Program-made: the position numbers and the translations under genes
Notes under the pieces: generated by a model
Seen by the model: the letters and a program-made list of their open reading frames with translations, nothing else
Databases searched by the model: none
Told to the model about the DNA's origin: nothing
Shown: positions 1 through 10,990 of the stretch, piece after piece
Layout: the number at the start of each line of letters is the position of its first letter
Numbering within the stretch: position 1 is the stretch's first letter
NCBI GenBank assembly: GCA_029449235.1
Contig: JANATG010000001.1
Location: 3,534,001-3,598,000, forward strand
DNA from: Linnemannia schmuckeri
Lineage: Eukaryota > Mortierellomycota > Mortierellomycetes > Mortierellales > Mortierellaceae
DNA length: 64,000 bases
Reading direction: 5' to 3'

Positions 1-885
1 CCCACTTTGATGAGGAAACTGGACGAAGGCGCCAACTTTATTACCACCCTCGAGCTGTACTGGCGACGTACGGGCGAATGCAGCACATCCTCCTGGCTTC
101 TCCATCGGTTCATGTGTCGCTCTCGCCACCTTTTGCACGTCAGGACCACCAATATCGCTTTCCAATTCGAGCATTTGGACCTCCATCGCCGCGCCCCAAC
201 GAATGGCCCCTCTGACACCGCTTCCATTTTGACTGGAGTGTGGGCATGTACGAATCTAAGGACCCTTCATCTGGAGCTTCACGGACACAACCAGTCTCAA
301 CTGATGCATCCTACCAACAGCAGGATCGTCTTTGGCTACATCTCGACCGTGTGTCCACGCCTCCAGGATCTACAACTTGTTATCCCAAAGATGTGCAGGA
401 CGCAAACGGGGAAATTGTATTTCAACAAACCGAGCATGCGGCTTGAGGGAGGGTTTGTTCTATTGACGAGACTCAAGTACTTGGAACGACTCTTCATCAC
501 CAGCTTTGCCCAGCCTACCCATAACGAGAGAACTCACGTCAATTGGATGGTTCTTTCTGGACGGACAGCCGAGTTCAGGAAAAAAAGAAGGGAGATGATG
601 GCTGGTTGGGAGCTGATCAAGAAGGAACAGCTCGCGCTCAAGGACCCTGCCGAGATCACCCGTCTATCTTTGATGGACAAGGATGTCCTCCGATGGGGGG
701 AACTTGAGACCACGACTAAGCGCGAGCTGTGGCGCCTTGGTTTGCTGTTGGAGGTGAAAAAGGTTTTGGAGCAGATGGACACTGATGGCTTTGAATGTTG
801 GCCTTTGCTTCATAGAGTGTCTTTTAATGGAGGATTCGAGCAAGGCCCCGAGGCATGTTTGAGAAACCTGTTCGTTGAAGCCTAG
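1..885 (+). CDS. F-box/LRR-like protein, 3' part (5' end outside window)
   Basis: The frame is open from the first base and ends with TAG at 883-885, giving about 294 C-terminal residues. The F-box lies outside the window. The visible part has the signatures shared by the other family members here: 'FEHLDLHRRA', 'NSRIVFGYISTVCPRLQDLQL', an 'RLEGGFVLLTRLKYLERL' block, an 'NWMVLSG' block, and the C-terminal 'LGLLLEVKKVLEQMDTDGF' stretch. These are irregular leucine-rich repeats. F-box proteins of this type are expected to bind Skp1 and present substrates to an SCF ubiquitin ligase, but the substrate is unknown. The visible part has no intron. The next member of the family starts 293 bp downstream on the same strand, so the two look like a tandem duplication. 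AATAAA at 902-907 is a plausible poly(A) signal. Confidence 0.85.
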   Translation, partial: PTLMRKLDEGANFITTLELYWRRTGECSTSSWLLHRFMCRSRHLLHVRTTNIAFQFEHLDLHRRAPTNGPSDTASILTGVWACTNLRTLHLELHGHNQSQLMHPTNSRIVFGYISTVCPRLQDLQLVIPKMCRTQTGKLYFNKPSMRLEGGFVLLTRLKYLERLFITSFAQPTHNERTHVNWMVLSGRTAEFRKKRREMMAGWELIKKEQLALKDPAEITRLSLMDKDVLRWGELETTTKRELWRLGLLLEVKKVLEQMDTDGFECWPLLHRVSFNGGFEQGPEACLRNLFVEA

Positions 886-901
886 TTCCGATCAAGAACT
901 A

Positions 902-907
902 AATAAA
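902..907 (+). terminator. Poly(A) signal AATAAA
   Basis: Exact AATAAA 17 nt after the stop codon of the first F-box gene. This is a plausible cleavage and polyadenylation signal, judged by position only. Confidence 0.4.
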
Positions 908-1178
908 AATGTGAGACCCCTCTTAGCACTCCCCAATGGTCTGTTAAAGACACTAGTACCTCTATCCTCTTCTTTTTTGTACCGTCCAAAAAGTCGAAAA
1001 ATCAGAAATGACAGACAGAAAAAGTGATTAGGGCGATTAAGGGTTTGGGCTCTCCTTCCGCTATATTTTTTGTTAAAAGGGCATCTCCCATCTTCCCACC
1101 CACTTCCTTCAACAACAACCACAACAACGACAACGGCGACAACGACAACAACGGCAACGACAACACTAACTGTCCATC

Positions 1179-3227
1179 ATGAGGATCCCTTTCACCAAAG
1201 ATTCAAAACAGCAGCAACAACAACAGCAACAGCAGCAGACAACCAGCCCCGGAACAGCGCCAAGGACACCAATCCATATCGTCGAGATACTCGAAGCTAT
1301 ATTCTCTTTTGTAGACGAGGCCACCATCCGCCAAACAGTGATCCTCGTCTGCCGACAATGGTTTCTTATGAACCGACACCGCGTTACCCGAGAAATCGTC
1401 TGGGATGGCTCTGGGCAAACCAAGGAGCTCAAGCGAACGCTATCGCGGCTTCCTGGCGCCGAACGACTGACGTGGCATTGGGACCTGTATACCTCCGACG
1501 AAAAGGGTTACTGGGAGTCTCTTACCGCGGCACTCAAGGTCTCTCAGAAGTACGCTTTAAAGGAGATGGCGAAGCAAAGAGGCAGTCGAAAGACGAATTG
1601 GACTTTTGGGATGGCCAGTCGTCATGGACGAGTATCATTGGACTCACCACTTCGGCAATTCGAACTTTTTGGTCACAAGGTGCAACAGTCTCGATTCTCA
1701 CAGCTGCCTTACCCACCTTCTCTGACCAGCATTAAAATACAAATGGCGCAAACCTTTACTTTGGACATGGCTGCGGTGCTCAGGGCTTGCCCTTTTTTGG
1801 AGCGCTTTCATGCAGAGGTTAAAGAATTCTGGGTACTATCCCTCCCTGGACCTTGGATCCTCACACAGGAGGGCACCGACACGTTGCAACCTCAGCACAC
1901 CTTGCCATTGCGCTCGTTGGCTCTCTTCAAGGCGAACTTTCAACAATCCAGTCTGCACACATTATTATCGAGGACACCACATCTTGAGGAGCTCACACTT
2001 GGACACTTGGCTTGCGGTGACGGGAGATATACCATCGAGGAGCAAGCAACCTCTTCCTAAGACTGGTCAAGTCTCCACCAATACCTGCAGTCTCTTGCTT
2101 TGCCTCATCTGCGATTGTTTCATTTCTCCGTCCAAGATCAACCATTATCCGACATCGAGTTTGAGCAGATGTTGCATATTTGCCCTACGTCAAAGTCTAC
2201 GACATCAAGCTTCTGGAACTACGATTTTACTCCTTCGATCGTGCGCTGTCTCGAAGCATTACCGTCGGTCATTACCATACTGGACATCGTGACGGACGTC
2301 CATACCGCTTGCTATCCAATGGAATTCAGGCGAAACATCCGCAACATCCAGTGCGACCTCCTCTCCAAGTACCTCTCCAATTCACCCAGCAGCATTCACC
2401 TCAGGGTATTGAGAGCACCTTTTCTCCTCGAGCATCTTGATCTCCATCGCCGGGCCGGCCTGGACGACGAGCCATTTTATATTCACCAAGGGAGGCGCCT
2501 TCAACGTGCTACTACATTTGTTTGTCCGACGGTAGACATCATTCCGAGGATCTGGAACTGTCGGAACCTTCATACTTTGAAGCTCGAGATGCACTCTCAC
2601 CACGAAGTATCTATAATGACTGCAGTACATTCACGCATCGTCTTTGGGTTCTTATCCCGCGTTGTCCCCAACCTACAGGATCTTCAGCTTGACATGCCCT
2701 TGTGCTGTACATCGGCACAGTTTCTGGTATATCGACCGCAGGTGTCCCTCAAACTAGAGGGAGGACTTTGTCTACTTGCGCGTCTTCGCTGCCTGGAGAG
2801 GCTTTGTATTCGGAACAACCAAGGGAACGACAAGTACGAAAAGATTGATCTGAGTTGGATGGCGGCTTCTGGACATGATGCTGCGTCCAGGCAGGAACGA
2901 CAAGTTACAGTTGACAAATGGTCCAGCATATTTGCCATAGAGGACGAGCAGGACAAAACCAGGATCGAGAAAGACCTTTGGAAGAAGGAAGATGCCAACA
3001 TTTGGGAGGACGTTGAGGGAGGGGTTCAGGACGATCTCAAGCACTTGGGTCTGCTTTTGGATGTTAAACACATGGTCGAGTTGATGGATACGGACGGGTA
3101 CACCTGTCTTGAGCAACTTCGACAAGTGAGCTGGAACAATGGAGTAGAGCGAAGACCAAGTGAAGAACTAAAATGGGTGTTTCCACCTGGTCGTCCTTCC
3201 GTCTATACCGTTTTTACAGGTTACTAA
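1179..3227 (+). pseudogene. F-box/LRR-like gene interrupted by one in-frame TAA
   Basis: ATG at 1179 opens a protein with a CAG/CAA-encoded Gln run (residues about 10-20) and an F-box ('PIHIVEILEAIFSFVDE', then 'VCRQW'), followed by LRR-like sequence. The frame stops at TAA 2058-2060 (293 codons) and continues in the same frame to TAA 3225-3227. The downstream part matches the family C-terminus ('SRIVFGFLSRVVPNLQDLQL', 'LEGGLCLLARLRCLERL', 'DLSWMAASG'). The intact paralogue at 30057 reads straight through here: its 'VSSKYHW' aligns with 'TSS-stop-DW'. The only GT upstream of the stop within about 70 nt (2017) pairs with AGs giving 55- or 74-nt introns, neither a multiple of three, so splicing does not rescue the frame. 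It is either a young pseudogene, a truncated F-box protein, or a readthrough or sequencing case. Confidence 0.75.
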
Positions 3228-3326
3228 GCAAATATAAATGACTCTATTTTACATCGAATTATTATCTGTTGATCATGGCTGCTGTTAGTTCTTACGATGT
3301 TTGAAAGGTATCGCGAAGGAGGACCT

Positions 3327-4543
3327 CTAGTTCGTGTTCAGAAGTACGATGAAACCGCAATTGAAAGGCAAACTTCTCGAGCGCAGGAAAACATACGCCT
3401 TTGCTTGAATCAATATCTTCCATTGTCTTTTTATCTCTGACAGAAGACCCAGATCCCGAAGTTGCTCCATCAATGCCGCATCCTGACCTGGTCGTTCCAC
3501 TGTAACAGTTGTCTCTGCCTCCGCTCGTCCTCTTTCCCCGGCTGTGATGCCCAAAGCGCCATCACTGCCTTCCGCTTCTCACGATCAGCAGCCTGGCGCC
3601 CAGAGGGAGCGATCCAACTCAAAATCTGCTGTATTATTCTTCCAAGACGCCCTGAGTGCCCGCAAGTACCGTAGTCTCGAGAGCAAGCACAGACCGCCCT
3701 CAAGCCGAAAACTCAAAATTGGATGGTAGCAGTCGCCGTCCAGATTTCGCCCGCAATACGTGGAAACTCCTATCTTGCGCTCCTCCAGAAACGGACACAT
3801 CCGAGCAATGTAACCAAAGATTAGACGAGAATTGATGGGTCTGTTGAAGCGGTAGAAGCCATTACCATGCATCTCGGTTTGAAGAGTTCGGGGCTTGCGG
3901 CATTACCAAACACGCCGGTGGATCGGTAACTCGATCCAAAATGTCTCGCACTCGGGGTGAGGTAAAACTTGGGTATCGGTGAACTGGATGTATACCGTAG
4001 AGTCTTGGTCGTAGTACCGGACACGATCATGGAGATCAAAGTCGTCGTAGATGAGAGAGAATCGAACAACTGGGAGATGGAGAAGATGAGGCGAGTCGCA
4101 GAGGTGATGAAAGGCTCCGGCGACTTCTCGGTGGTAGTATTGGGTGCTTGAAAGCCGATCTTGGACGACCATCGTACAGAGTTTCAAAGTGGTGATAACA
4201 TTAGGCAGAGATCCAAGGACGTCCTCGTTCTCGTCATATAGTCTCGCGCCGCTGTAACAAAATCGACCCGCGCCAGGGCCCCTTGGTAATGGCTCGTCCA
4301 AGGAGACAGTCATCCGCTGGTAGTCATAACGCACCTTTCGCACGACTCGTCCTTGGTTCATGTGGAGCCATTGCCTGCAGACGAGAATTACGGTTCTGCG
4401 AAGAATTGTTTCATTGACATATGAGAATATACGCTCGAGTAGCTCTACAATTTGCAGCTCAGGGGAGGACTTGACTTGGACGGAAACAGGCGGTTGTCGA
4501 GGTCCCTTTGAGGTACCATTCAGGAATGAGAGGACTATTGCTA
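3327..4543 (-). pseudogene. Degraded F-box/LRR pseudogene
   Basis: Minus-strand remnant of the same family. The F-box is recognisable near 4470-4360 ('IVELLERIFSYVNETILRRT', then 'VCRQW'). The expected start, where relatives read ATG-AGG-ATC, is here ATA-GCA-ATA near 4543, so no initiator remains before the internal ATG at 4361. After about 95 codons the reading jumps from the 'PGAGR' region to 'LPNVITTL', so roughly 230 residues of central repeats are deleted. An in-frame TAA at 3903-3905 replaces the residue in 'VW-x-CR'. The same frame continues with 'SRLIFGYIARMCPFLE' and an 'LEGGLCLLSRLRYL' block to 3585. Two later frameshifts (about 3610-3700 and about 3500-3550) are needed to recover 'LSWIAPSG' and 'LRDLGLLSEIK'. 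A clear dead copy, inverted relative to its intact neighbours. Confidence 0.88.
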
Positions 4544-4688
4544 TGAGCGGTGGGAGAAAGACGACGAAGCAACGATTTGTCGGCCGGAGCAGGTGAATGT
4601 GGGAAGCGAAGGAAGGAATAAAACAGTAGGGCGCACAGCGTTCTTCTGTCTACTCAATTTTTTGTTAGCTCCAACCTTCGTTCTTTTC

Positions 4689-4714
4689 TTTTTTTTTTTT
4701 TTTTTTTTTTTTTT
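4689..4714. repeat. Poly(T) run, 26 nt
   Basis: Uninterrupted T run between the F-box pseudogene and the next F-box gene. One of more than ten homopolymers over 15 nt in the window. Confidence 0.95.
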
Positions 4715-4802
4715 GATTTTGTGCGATCCATCTTGACGCCACCAAAAACATCATGAAAGAAACTGTCAACCAGTATGAACAAGTTCTATATTTGATTTTC
4801 GT

Positions 4803-6632
4803 TCAATCAAGGATCCGTTGCAGCTCCCTCTCGGGACGACGCCCAAAGTCATTGCCGCAATCGATAGACAGCCTACTCAAAAAAGGCAAACATCTCGATC
4901 CCCCAGCCCCTTCTGCATCCACCGCTTCCAATTCCTTCAGTCTTGTCGCCACATCGTGCAGGCGTCCGAGATATCTCAACTCGAGTACATCCTCTCTAAT
5001 CCTTCGGCCTCCCGCCGTAGATTCGTCTGTATCCATCAACAGCCTCTCCTGCAAAAGCTCATCATGCCAGCTCGATACCTCCGCGGTTCGCGCATACCTC
5101 CGGGCGCCAACATACCCTGAGTGAACTATCCAGTCCAAATCGACCCTCTTACATCCAATCTCTTTCAACCCGGACCCGATCTGCAGGCGTTCCAGATGCT
5201 GCAGTCGACTGAGGAGACAGAGACCTCCTTTGAGGTCCAGCCACGAAGAACATGCTTCGTCAACGTCATCTTCACTCAATTCAGGGCGAAATATGGCAAG
5301 CTCCTTGAGCTCTGGGCAAACCCTGGATATGTAGCCGAAAATCACCCTGGACTGAACCAAAACCGAATTCAATTCTCTTGGTCCCCAACTAAAGGCCACC
5401 TGGAGACTGCTCAAACGCCGACAAGCCCAAATTGCTGCTCCGGAAGGTGATGAGGAGGAGCCTGTCTCTGATGCTGATGTCACCGCTGGTTCCGTGGATG
5501 TTCTGGAGAGAAGACCATGTATGTCGAATTCTGTCACAGGAATTATGGTATTGGGGGCGCGTAGGTAAAGTAAGTGAGGTGCCTGACAGAGATAACGATA
5601 AAGTATACTTGGGTCAGGGCATTTGGAGCGGCTATCACACGCCAACTCGAGAGTAGTGACATAACTGGACAGATCCTGAAGGGTCAACATCACAGGCAAC
5701 GGCAAGTCGAAGGCGTGCACCGTCCATTCTGACGATGTGGGACACACTCGAAAGGACTCGAAAAACTCAGAGCCGGTAGGAAGACCTATCTCAAACGAAA
5801 CGTGAAATGACTCCAATCTGTAGGGAAGGGCGAAGACATACTGGTAAAAGCGGTCGTGATCGTACGCGACTCTATCTGGATCCCGATGCCGACATTTCCT
5901 TGGTCGCGAACATTGCATAGAAATGCACTTTAATCTCCGGAGCCTCGGGGTGTTGGTGAGAAATCGTTCGAAGCTTGTTTGCTGAATACGGGCGTTCCTG
6001 AGAACAAGCATTTGGAGTTGCAGCTGTGTTGACGAATGAGTCCCATCGATCTCTTGCTCTTCCGGCGATACCCACTCTTCAGGCAGGTCCAAAAAGACTG
6101 TACTCTCGAGATGAACGACTTCCAGGCTGAGACAATCCCGAAACAATGGCTTGACTTCAAAGGTGCAGTCACGAGTCAAGAGGAGCCTTAAACAGGTTAA
6201 AGAACCCAGGTATTTGCGGATCCGTGGAATGCAATTCTCGATATCGATACTTCCACTCAGCTCTAGTTGGAATAGAGGACTATCCAGCATGGGTCGCTTC
6301 ATTGATTGATCTCGGTCCCGCTGACGTCTGTTGTAGTCTCGGCCCAAAGCAGACTGGAGTTTCGTCCACTGTTCCGTGGCAAGATCGCCGTTGGTCCCAT
6401 GAGCATGCCACAGCAGTCGTCCTGCTCCCGGTATCCCAACCAATACTTTGCTCAACTCTTTGTCCTTGCGCGCGTCGTCCCAAGCAACATCTCTGATAAT
6501 GCGGTGTCGACTAGCCAAATACCATTCTCGACAAACAGGCGCAACGGTTGTTCGAAGGGTGTCGCTGTTCAAGTGCGAAAAAATCATGCGGAGCAATTCG
6601 GGGGAGGCGTCAAGGTGCGATGTAGATGACAT
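4803..6632 (-). CDS. F-box/LRR-like protein, intact, single exon
   Basis: 609 residues from ATG at 6632, chosen because the peptide upstream in the same frame is a low-complexity Phe/Leu/Pro stretch and the F-box begins right after this Met ('DASPELLRMIFSHLNSD', then 'VCREWYLASRHRI'). LRR-like sequence follows. The family block 'SRVIFGYISRVCPELKEL' lies at about 60% of the length, then a 'DLKGGLCLLSRLQHLERL' block, 'VDLDWIVHSG', and a C-terminus ending 'RRPERELQRILD'. It lacks the long Gln run of some paralogues. Expected role is an SCF substrate receptor. It is more diverged from the 1179, 30057 and 35991 genes than these are from each other (visual estimate). A purine-rich plus strand at 6660-6715 makes its promoter side pyrimidine-rich on the coding strand. 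Confidence 0.88.
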   Translation of the reverse strand: MSSTSHLDASPELLRMIFSHLNSDTLRTTVAPVCREWYLASRHRIIRDVAWDDARKDKELSKVLVGIPGAGRLLWHAHGTNGDLATEQWTKLQSALGRDYNRRQRDRDQSMKRPMLDSPLFQLELSGSIDIENCIPRIRKYLGSLTCLRLLLTRDCTFEVKPLFRDCLSLEVVHLESTVFLDLPEEWVSPEEQEIDGTHSSTQLQLQMLVLRNARIQQTSFERFLTNTPRLRRLKCISMQCSRPRKCRHRDPDRVAYDHDRFYQYVFALPYRLESFHVSFEIGLPTGSEFFESFRVCPTSSEWTVHAFDLPLPVMLTLQDLSSYVTTLELACDSRSKCPDPSILYRYLCQAPHLLYLRAPNTIIPVTEFDIHGLLSRTSTEPAVTSASETGSSSSPSGAAIWACRRLSSLQVAFSWGPRELNSVLVQSRVIFGYISRVCPELKELAIFRPELSEDDVDEACSSWLDLKGGLCLLSRLQHLERLQIGSGLKEIGCKRVDLDWIVHSGYVGARRYARTAEVSSWHDELLQERLLMDTDESTAGGRRIREDVLELRYLGRLHDVATRLKELEAVDAEGAGGSRCLPFLSRLSIDCGNDFGRRPERELQRILD

Positions 6633-6803
6633 GTTACTGCGACAGTCGGACGGAGTGATGTGGGAGTGTCGAAGGAAAGAAGAGGTGGAAGGGTGAAGAA
6701 GAAAAAAAAATGGCAAAGGGAGCCCAAACAGAAAAATAAATAGGCACAAAAAAACGTGACATGAGCAATTTATAAACGCGGCGTGTTATTTGGGTGCTTT
6801 GGG

Positions 6804-9619
6804 CTAAGTATAAGGGAGATCGTCTTTGTCCATGAATGCAGGAGGAGCTTCGTCCTCAAGCATGGGGACAGTCATCCCCACATCCAGGCCCTCGGCGCTG
6901 TCCTTGAAGATGAAAGGGCTCTCCAGTTCGTCCTGATCTCTACGCTCAACCGACCTTTGACCTCCTCCCTCGCTCCCATAACGTCTCTGAGCCGACGACG
7001 AAGATCCGATGCTGGTACGTCCCAAACTCGGCCGCAAGTAGCTGTACGTTCCTCGGACGTTGTCGCTTCCTTCCGCACTTTCGTCCTGTTGTTGCTGAAG
7101 CTGTTGTGTTCGTTGACGAATGGCGATGGTGATGTCCGATTCCTGCGACCTGAAAGGATCGAATCGTGAAGAGAGCCTATTCCCTTCACGAAAAGATAGT
7201 CGATTTCCTTGGCTTGACCGAGTACTGTCTCCGAGAGCCATCTCCTCTGCGCGCCGCCGCTTCAGTGCCGCGATATCCTGAGTGATGGTCGACGAATATC
7301 CATTCTCAAGCCTCGTGACAAATCCTTCCGTCCGACCTTCCTGATCATCGTCATCCTCAAACTCGTTGACAATCTCGCTGTCGAGGTACTCGCGATTGAA
7401 TGGCGGTAGAGTCAGGGGCAGGTTGGGTATCGAGTACGCCATAGTAAAGTTGTCGAGCTCGCTTCGACTGACATCCTGAGTATCTTCCGCACTCCACTGC
7501 GAATCCATACTCCTTCTTATCCGTGACCGGTCGCTGAAAATCTTGTTCATCTCGTCCGATGCGTACTTGGTGTTCATGGTTGGCGATGCCGTCAATCGCC
7601 GTCTTGATCCGAAAAAATGACGCTCTTCGTCGCTGGGGCTTTGCGGAAGAAGTTCTTTGACGGAAAGCGTGGGCGCCTGCGTCCTGGGGTAAGGAGTCGA
7701 GAAAGGGTCCTGCTCCTTGTCTGGTTGTGCCTTTTTCTGTGGAGGCATACCGGGCGCCGGTCCTGATACTAGGTCGTCTCGGTAGTGCTTTGCTGAAGAA
7801 CTTGCTAGTGGTGGCGGCGGCGGCGGTGCTGAGGGCGAATGCTTGGTGCTGCTGCTGATACTGGGGTCGTTTGTATAACGCCAAGAATAACGAGAACGGC
7901 TTGCTCTGATTTCCTCGATGGAAAATTCCTCGTCGTCGACATAAATGTCATTCAGGTCGATCATCAGACGCTCTGTTCTCCCATTAGCGCTAGTAGTGAT
8001 AGGGAACTTTTGTCCGCTACTACTGCCATCATGCGTTGAATTCTGTTGTGTATGTGATGTAGAAAGCGTGTGCGAGGAGCGAAATTGCGCGTCGTCCGGA
8101 GCAGCTGTTGTGATGGGTATATGTTTAGTCGGTGCGGGTGCCAAGGGTAAAGGCGGATTGTTTTCGTCACTGGAAGAGCTGATCCTGGTCGAGGTTTGTG
8201 CTATCTCCGCTGGAGGCGAAGATGCCTATTTGCAAAAAAAAGAAAAAAAAAAAAAAAAATGGAGTCGAGGAACGACAGGCAGCGTTAGTTTTGATCGTGG
8301 GAAGATGATCTTTGATTATAATCGCAGCGAGAAGCAAGTGACTACTTACGACTTCTGGGTCTCGGTAGACTTCGAGCTTTGGAAGGAGCCGCCGAGGAAC
8401 AGTGTCTTCGCTGGATAGCGTTGCTCCTTTCCAGCTAGTAACCTCCCTTGCATTTTCCTTCCGCCGAACCTGCTCTGCTCCAAAGTCCCTCCACGGAGTG
8501 CTGGATGATTGTATTGAGCCTTTTGAAGTCGCCTTTGGTTTAGCTGGCACCGATGACTGAGAAGGTTGGTCAGTGTACACTTGTAGCTTGGCGTTAGGTC
8601 TTGATGGTCCAGATGTTCCAGTGCCGCGAGTTGCCGACGTCATTGTAGAAGAAGTTGATCTCTCCTGGCCAATAGACACATGTCCATGGGCAGTGGCGTT
8701 TGAGTGAACAGATTGCGTCCCAGAGACCTTGACGCCTAACACTCGTCGTTGGCTTCCTCCGCTAGAGCTGGACGCTGTTGAATCATCCTGTTGGTGGTGT
8801 TGTTGTGGTTGAGCGGAGGTTGATCGCGATGACTCTGCAGCCTCCAGCTCTAGTTCATCCTTGTACACCTGCGCTCTTCGCTCAAAGTCTTCGTATTGTT
8901 TCTTGAGCCGGCCGAGTGGTCTTGCCCTCCTGCTGATCCCTGTGATGAACACTTCTCGTGCCCGATCAAACCTATGCATGCCAGCAAAAATGGTTCTATA
9001 AGTCTCATACCTTTTCAAGACACAGTTGTGAGTAGGGCAAATGACCGACTTACTCTTCTCTCGACTCTAAAAAATCAGCGAATTCCTCGTAGTACATGGC
9101 AATTTCACTCCCGATCCCGTTGGCTTCCATGAAGTTAAAGAGTTCGATTGTGTTGGAGATTTTCTCCGAGTAGATGATGAGCAACTTGACGAAACGTGGG
9201 TCGTTCCTGTACCGCTCGTCGTCCTTAAAATCCGTGAGGGCACGTTCGAGAACGGGCGATAGCTGAGAGTCATGTCCTTGTCCTGCACTTTGCGGGTAGT
9301 TCTCGATCATCCACTTGACGTAGCGCGAATAGACATCCATGGGATCGTCCAGGTCATCGATATGTGCCAGTTCTGCTTGAAAGCGTCCATGCATGACAGC
9401 CTGTTGCTGTGCGCGGTCATCGTGTTGTGTTGTGAAGAGGCGGGCGAGTGTCTGGGCACTGCGACCCTGTCGCAATGGCTGGATGTTTTCTTTTTCGAGT
9501 TCAATGGCATCGATATCGACGACGACAGAAGAGAAGGATGAATCGGAGGCGGGTGGCGGGGAGAATGAGTCGCGCCTCAAGCCATTGTGGGTGTGCTGCT
9601 TTTGGTGCTGCTGCTGCAT
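6804..9619 (-). CDS. MAD3: Mad3/BubR1-type spindle assembly checkpoint protein
   Basis: Three exons: 9619-9054, 8971-8350, 8225-6804 (869 aa). ATG 9619 precedes a Gln/His-rich leader and KEN box 1 (residues 43-45, 'ELEKENIQPLRQGRSA'), then the TPR-like Mad3/BUB1 homology region I (about 75-215), which the first intron splits; joining the exons restores the family spacing ('FLESREEFDRAREVF'). An ABBA-KEN2-ABBA cassette follows: 'KLQVYTD' (317-323), KEN (360-362), 'KLEVYRD' (387-393). A GLEBS-like Bub3-binding segment 'DEEFSIEEIRA' is at 494-504, and 'SPTMNTKYASDEMNKIF' (610-626) resembles the BUB1 CD1 motif. The frame stops with no kinase domain. In the family this protein inhibits Cdc20-APC/C as part of the mitotic checkpoint complex. 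The second intron carries a poly(A) tract on the plus strand. Confidence 0.9.
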
Positions 9620-10990
9620 CCCCTGATTGTTGTCCTGTGGAGAGTAGTGGAGGATGAGAGTTGCATTCAGTGGACGGTTCGTTTGAATGATGATAACTAC
9701 AAACGACAAGAGCAAAAGGGGCGAAACGCGCTGCACCCCGTGGTCATGTTGTTTGGCTCTCGAGGTTTCCCAAGACGCAGTCACAACAATTTTGGCAGAT
9801 AAAGATTTTCACATAGGTCTTCACAACGGCAACTAGCTGGCAATGCTCCTTCAATAGGTTTGTAGTATTTGCAAACGCTTGGTTTTTTGTTTATTATTGC
9901 AATTGTGAACATAACAAAAATAATCGCTATCTATTAGCACGCGGCAGTTTCTTACCTTTCCTTGTTTCATTTTTTGAGTCCAATTAAAAAATCTTTGCTC
10001 TTCAAGGGTCCTAACGCTGCATTATCCAAAGACAAATATAAAAAATTGGTTAATAAACTGTTTTACTACATGCCAATGGCACTTGTACAAGGTCAGCAAT
10101 GGTTGTTGTTGCATGCATTCAGTAGGAACAATTAAAAGTAAATTTGGTACGTTATCATCTAACGTTGCTTCATTATCTCTGTCTCATCATATGCACCATC
10201 CATTGAAAAAGAACTTAGAAAGTGTGTTGGTTGATAAGAAAAGAATGTGAACGCACCTTTGTCGTAGCCGTTAAATTATTCCAAATGTGCCCGTTCGACA
10301 AACGAGTATTAGGTGTTGAGTTCAATTAATGGGTGAAAAGGGAAACCTCTATGTGAAAGGCTGGAAGAAAGAACGAACAAGTTGGTTAGACAATGAAACC
10401 CAAAAGGGATAGCTAGTCGGGTTCAGTTGGCTCGTTTCCCCGAAGTTTCTTTGCGCGCCTTCATCCACTGACAAAAACACGGCCGGATCAAATAAATAAA
10501 CAAGTAATTAATTAAAACGGTCGAGATGTCGCGAGGCAGACACAGAAAGGATCAGAATAAAATGTGGATATTTTGTCTCATGGGCCGGCGAAAGCCTCTG
10601 AAGTAGCAAATATATTTTATAGCATCATAATAGAAGAGTGTCGCTGTCTCGTAGGAACAAGGTGATAATTGTAGTTGTTGATGGCGAGTAACTTAGTAAC
10701 TTACTGTTTGTGTTTGTGGTGTGGTTTAGTGTTGATGAGGAGAGAGATGAAGAGGAAGAAGGAAGAAGAAAATGAAAAACTGATCAGTTTCGCGTTTATC
10801 ATTTTCGATCAAAACAAAGAAAAAAAATCCACGTCGCGGTGGCTTGATGATATCACGTGCTGGCTTCGTTTTCTGGCGCAACTTTCGTGAGAACAAGCCT
10901 GACCCTTTTCTCCAACAAACACGGACACAAAGACAACGGGCTTGAACAAACTCATTCGCTCTTCGACACACACACCCACCAACAGCCGCC
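9620..10990. other. Intergenic region between divergent MAD3 and uridine kinase-like gene
   Basis: About 1.37 kb separating two divergent genes. It is AT-rich, with TA-rich stretches such as 'taattaattaaaa' near 10506. No ORF with family resemblance, no tRNA cloverleaf and no clear repeat was found. It probably holds two promoters and 5' UTRs. Confidence 0.6.

Noticed and set aside
2017..2090. Possible intron that would remove the in-frame stop of the second F-box gene
   Set aside because: The only nearby GT gives introns of 55 or 74 nt, neither a multiple of three, and the downstream sequence continues in the original frame. Family members are also intronless.
8144..8170. Separate gene starting at a TTG near 8144
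   Set aside because: It is the continuation of exon 3 of MAD3, in frame from the acceptor at 8225; there is no ATG start.
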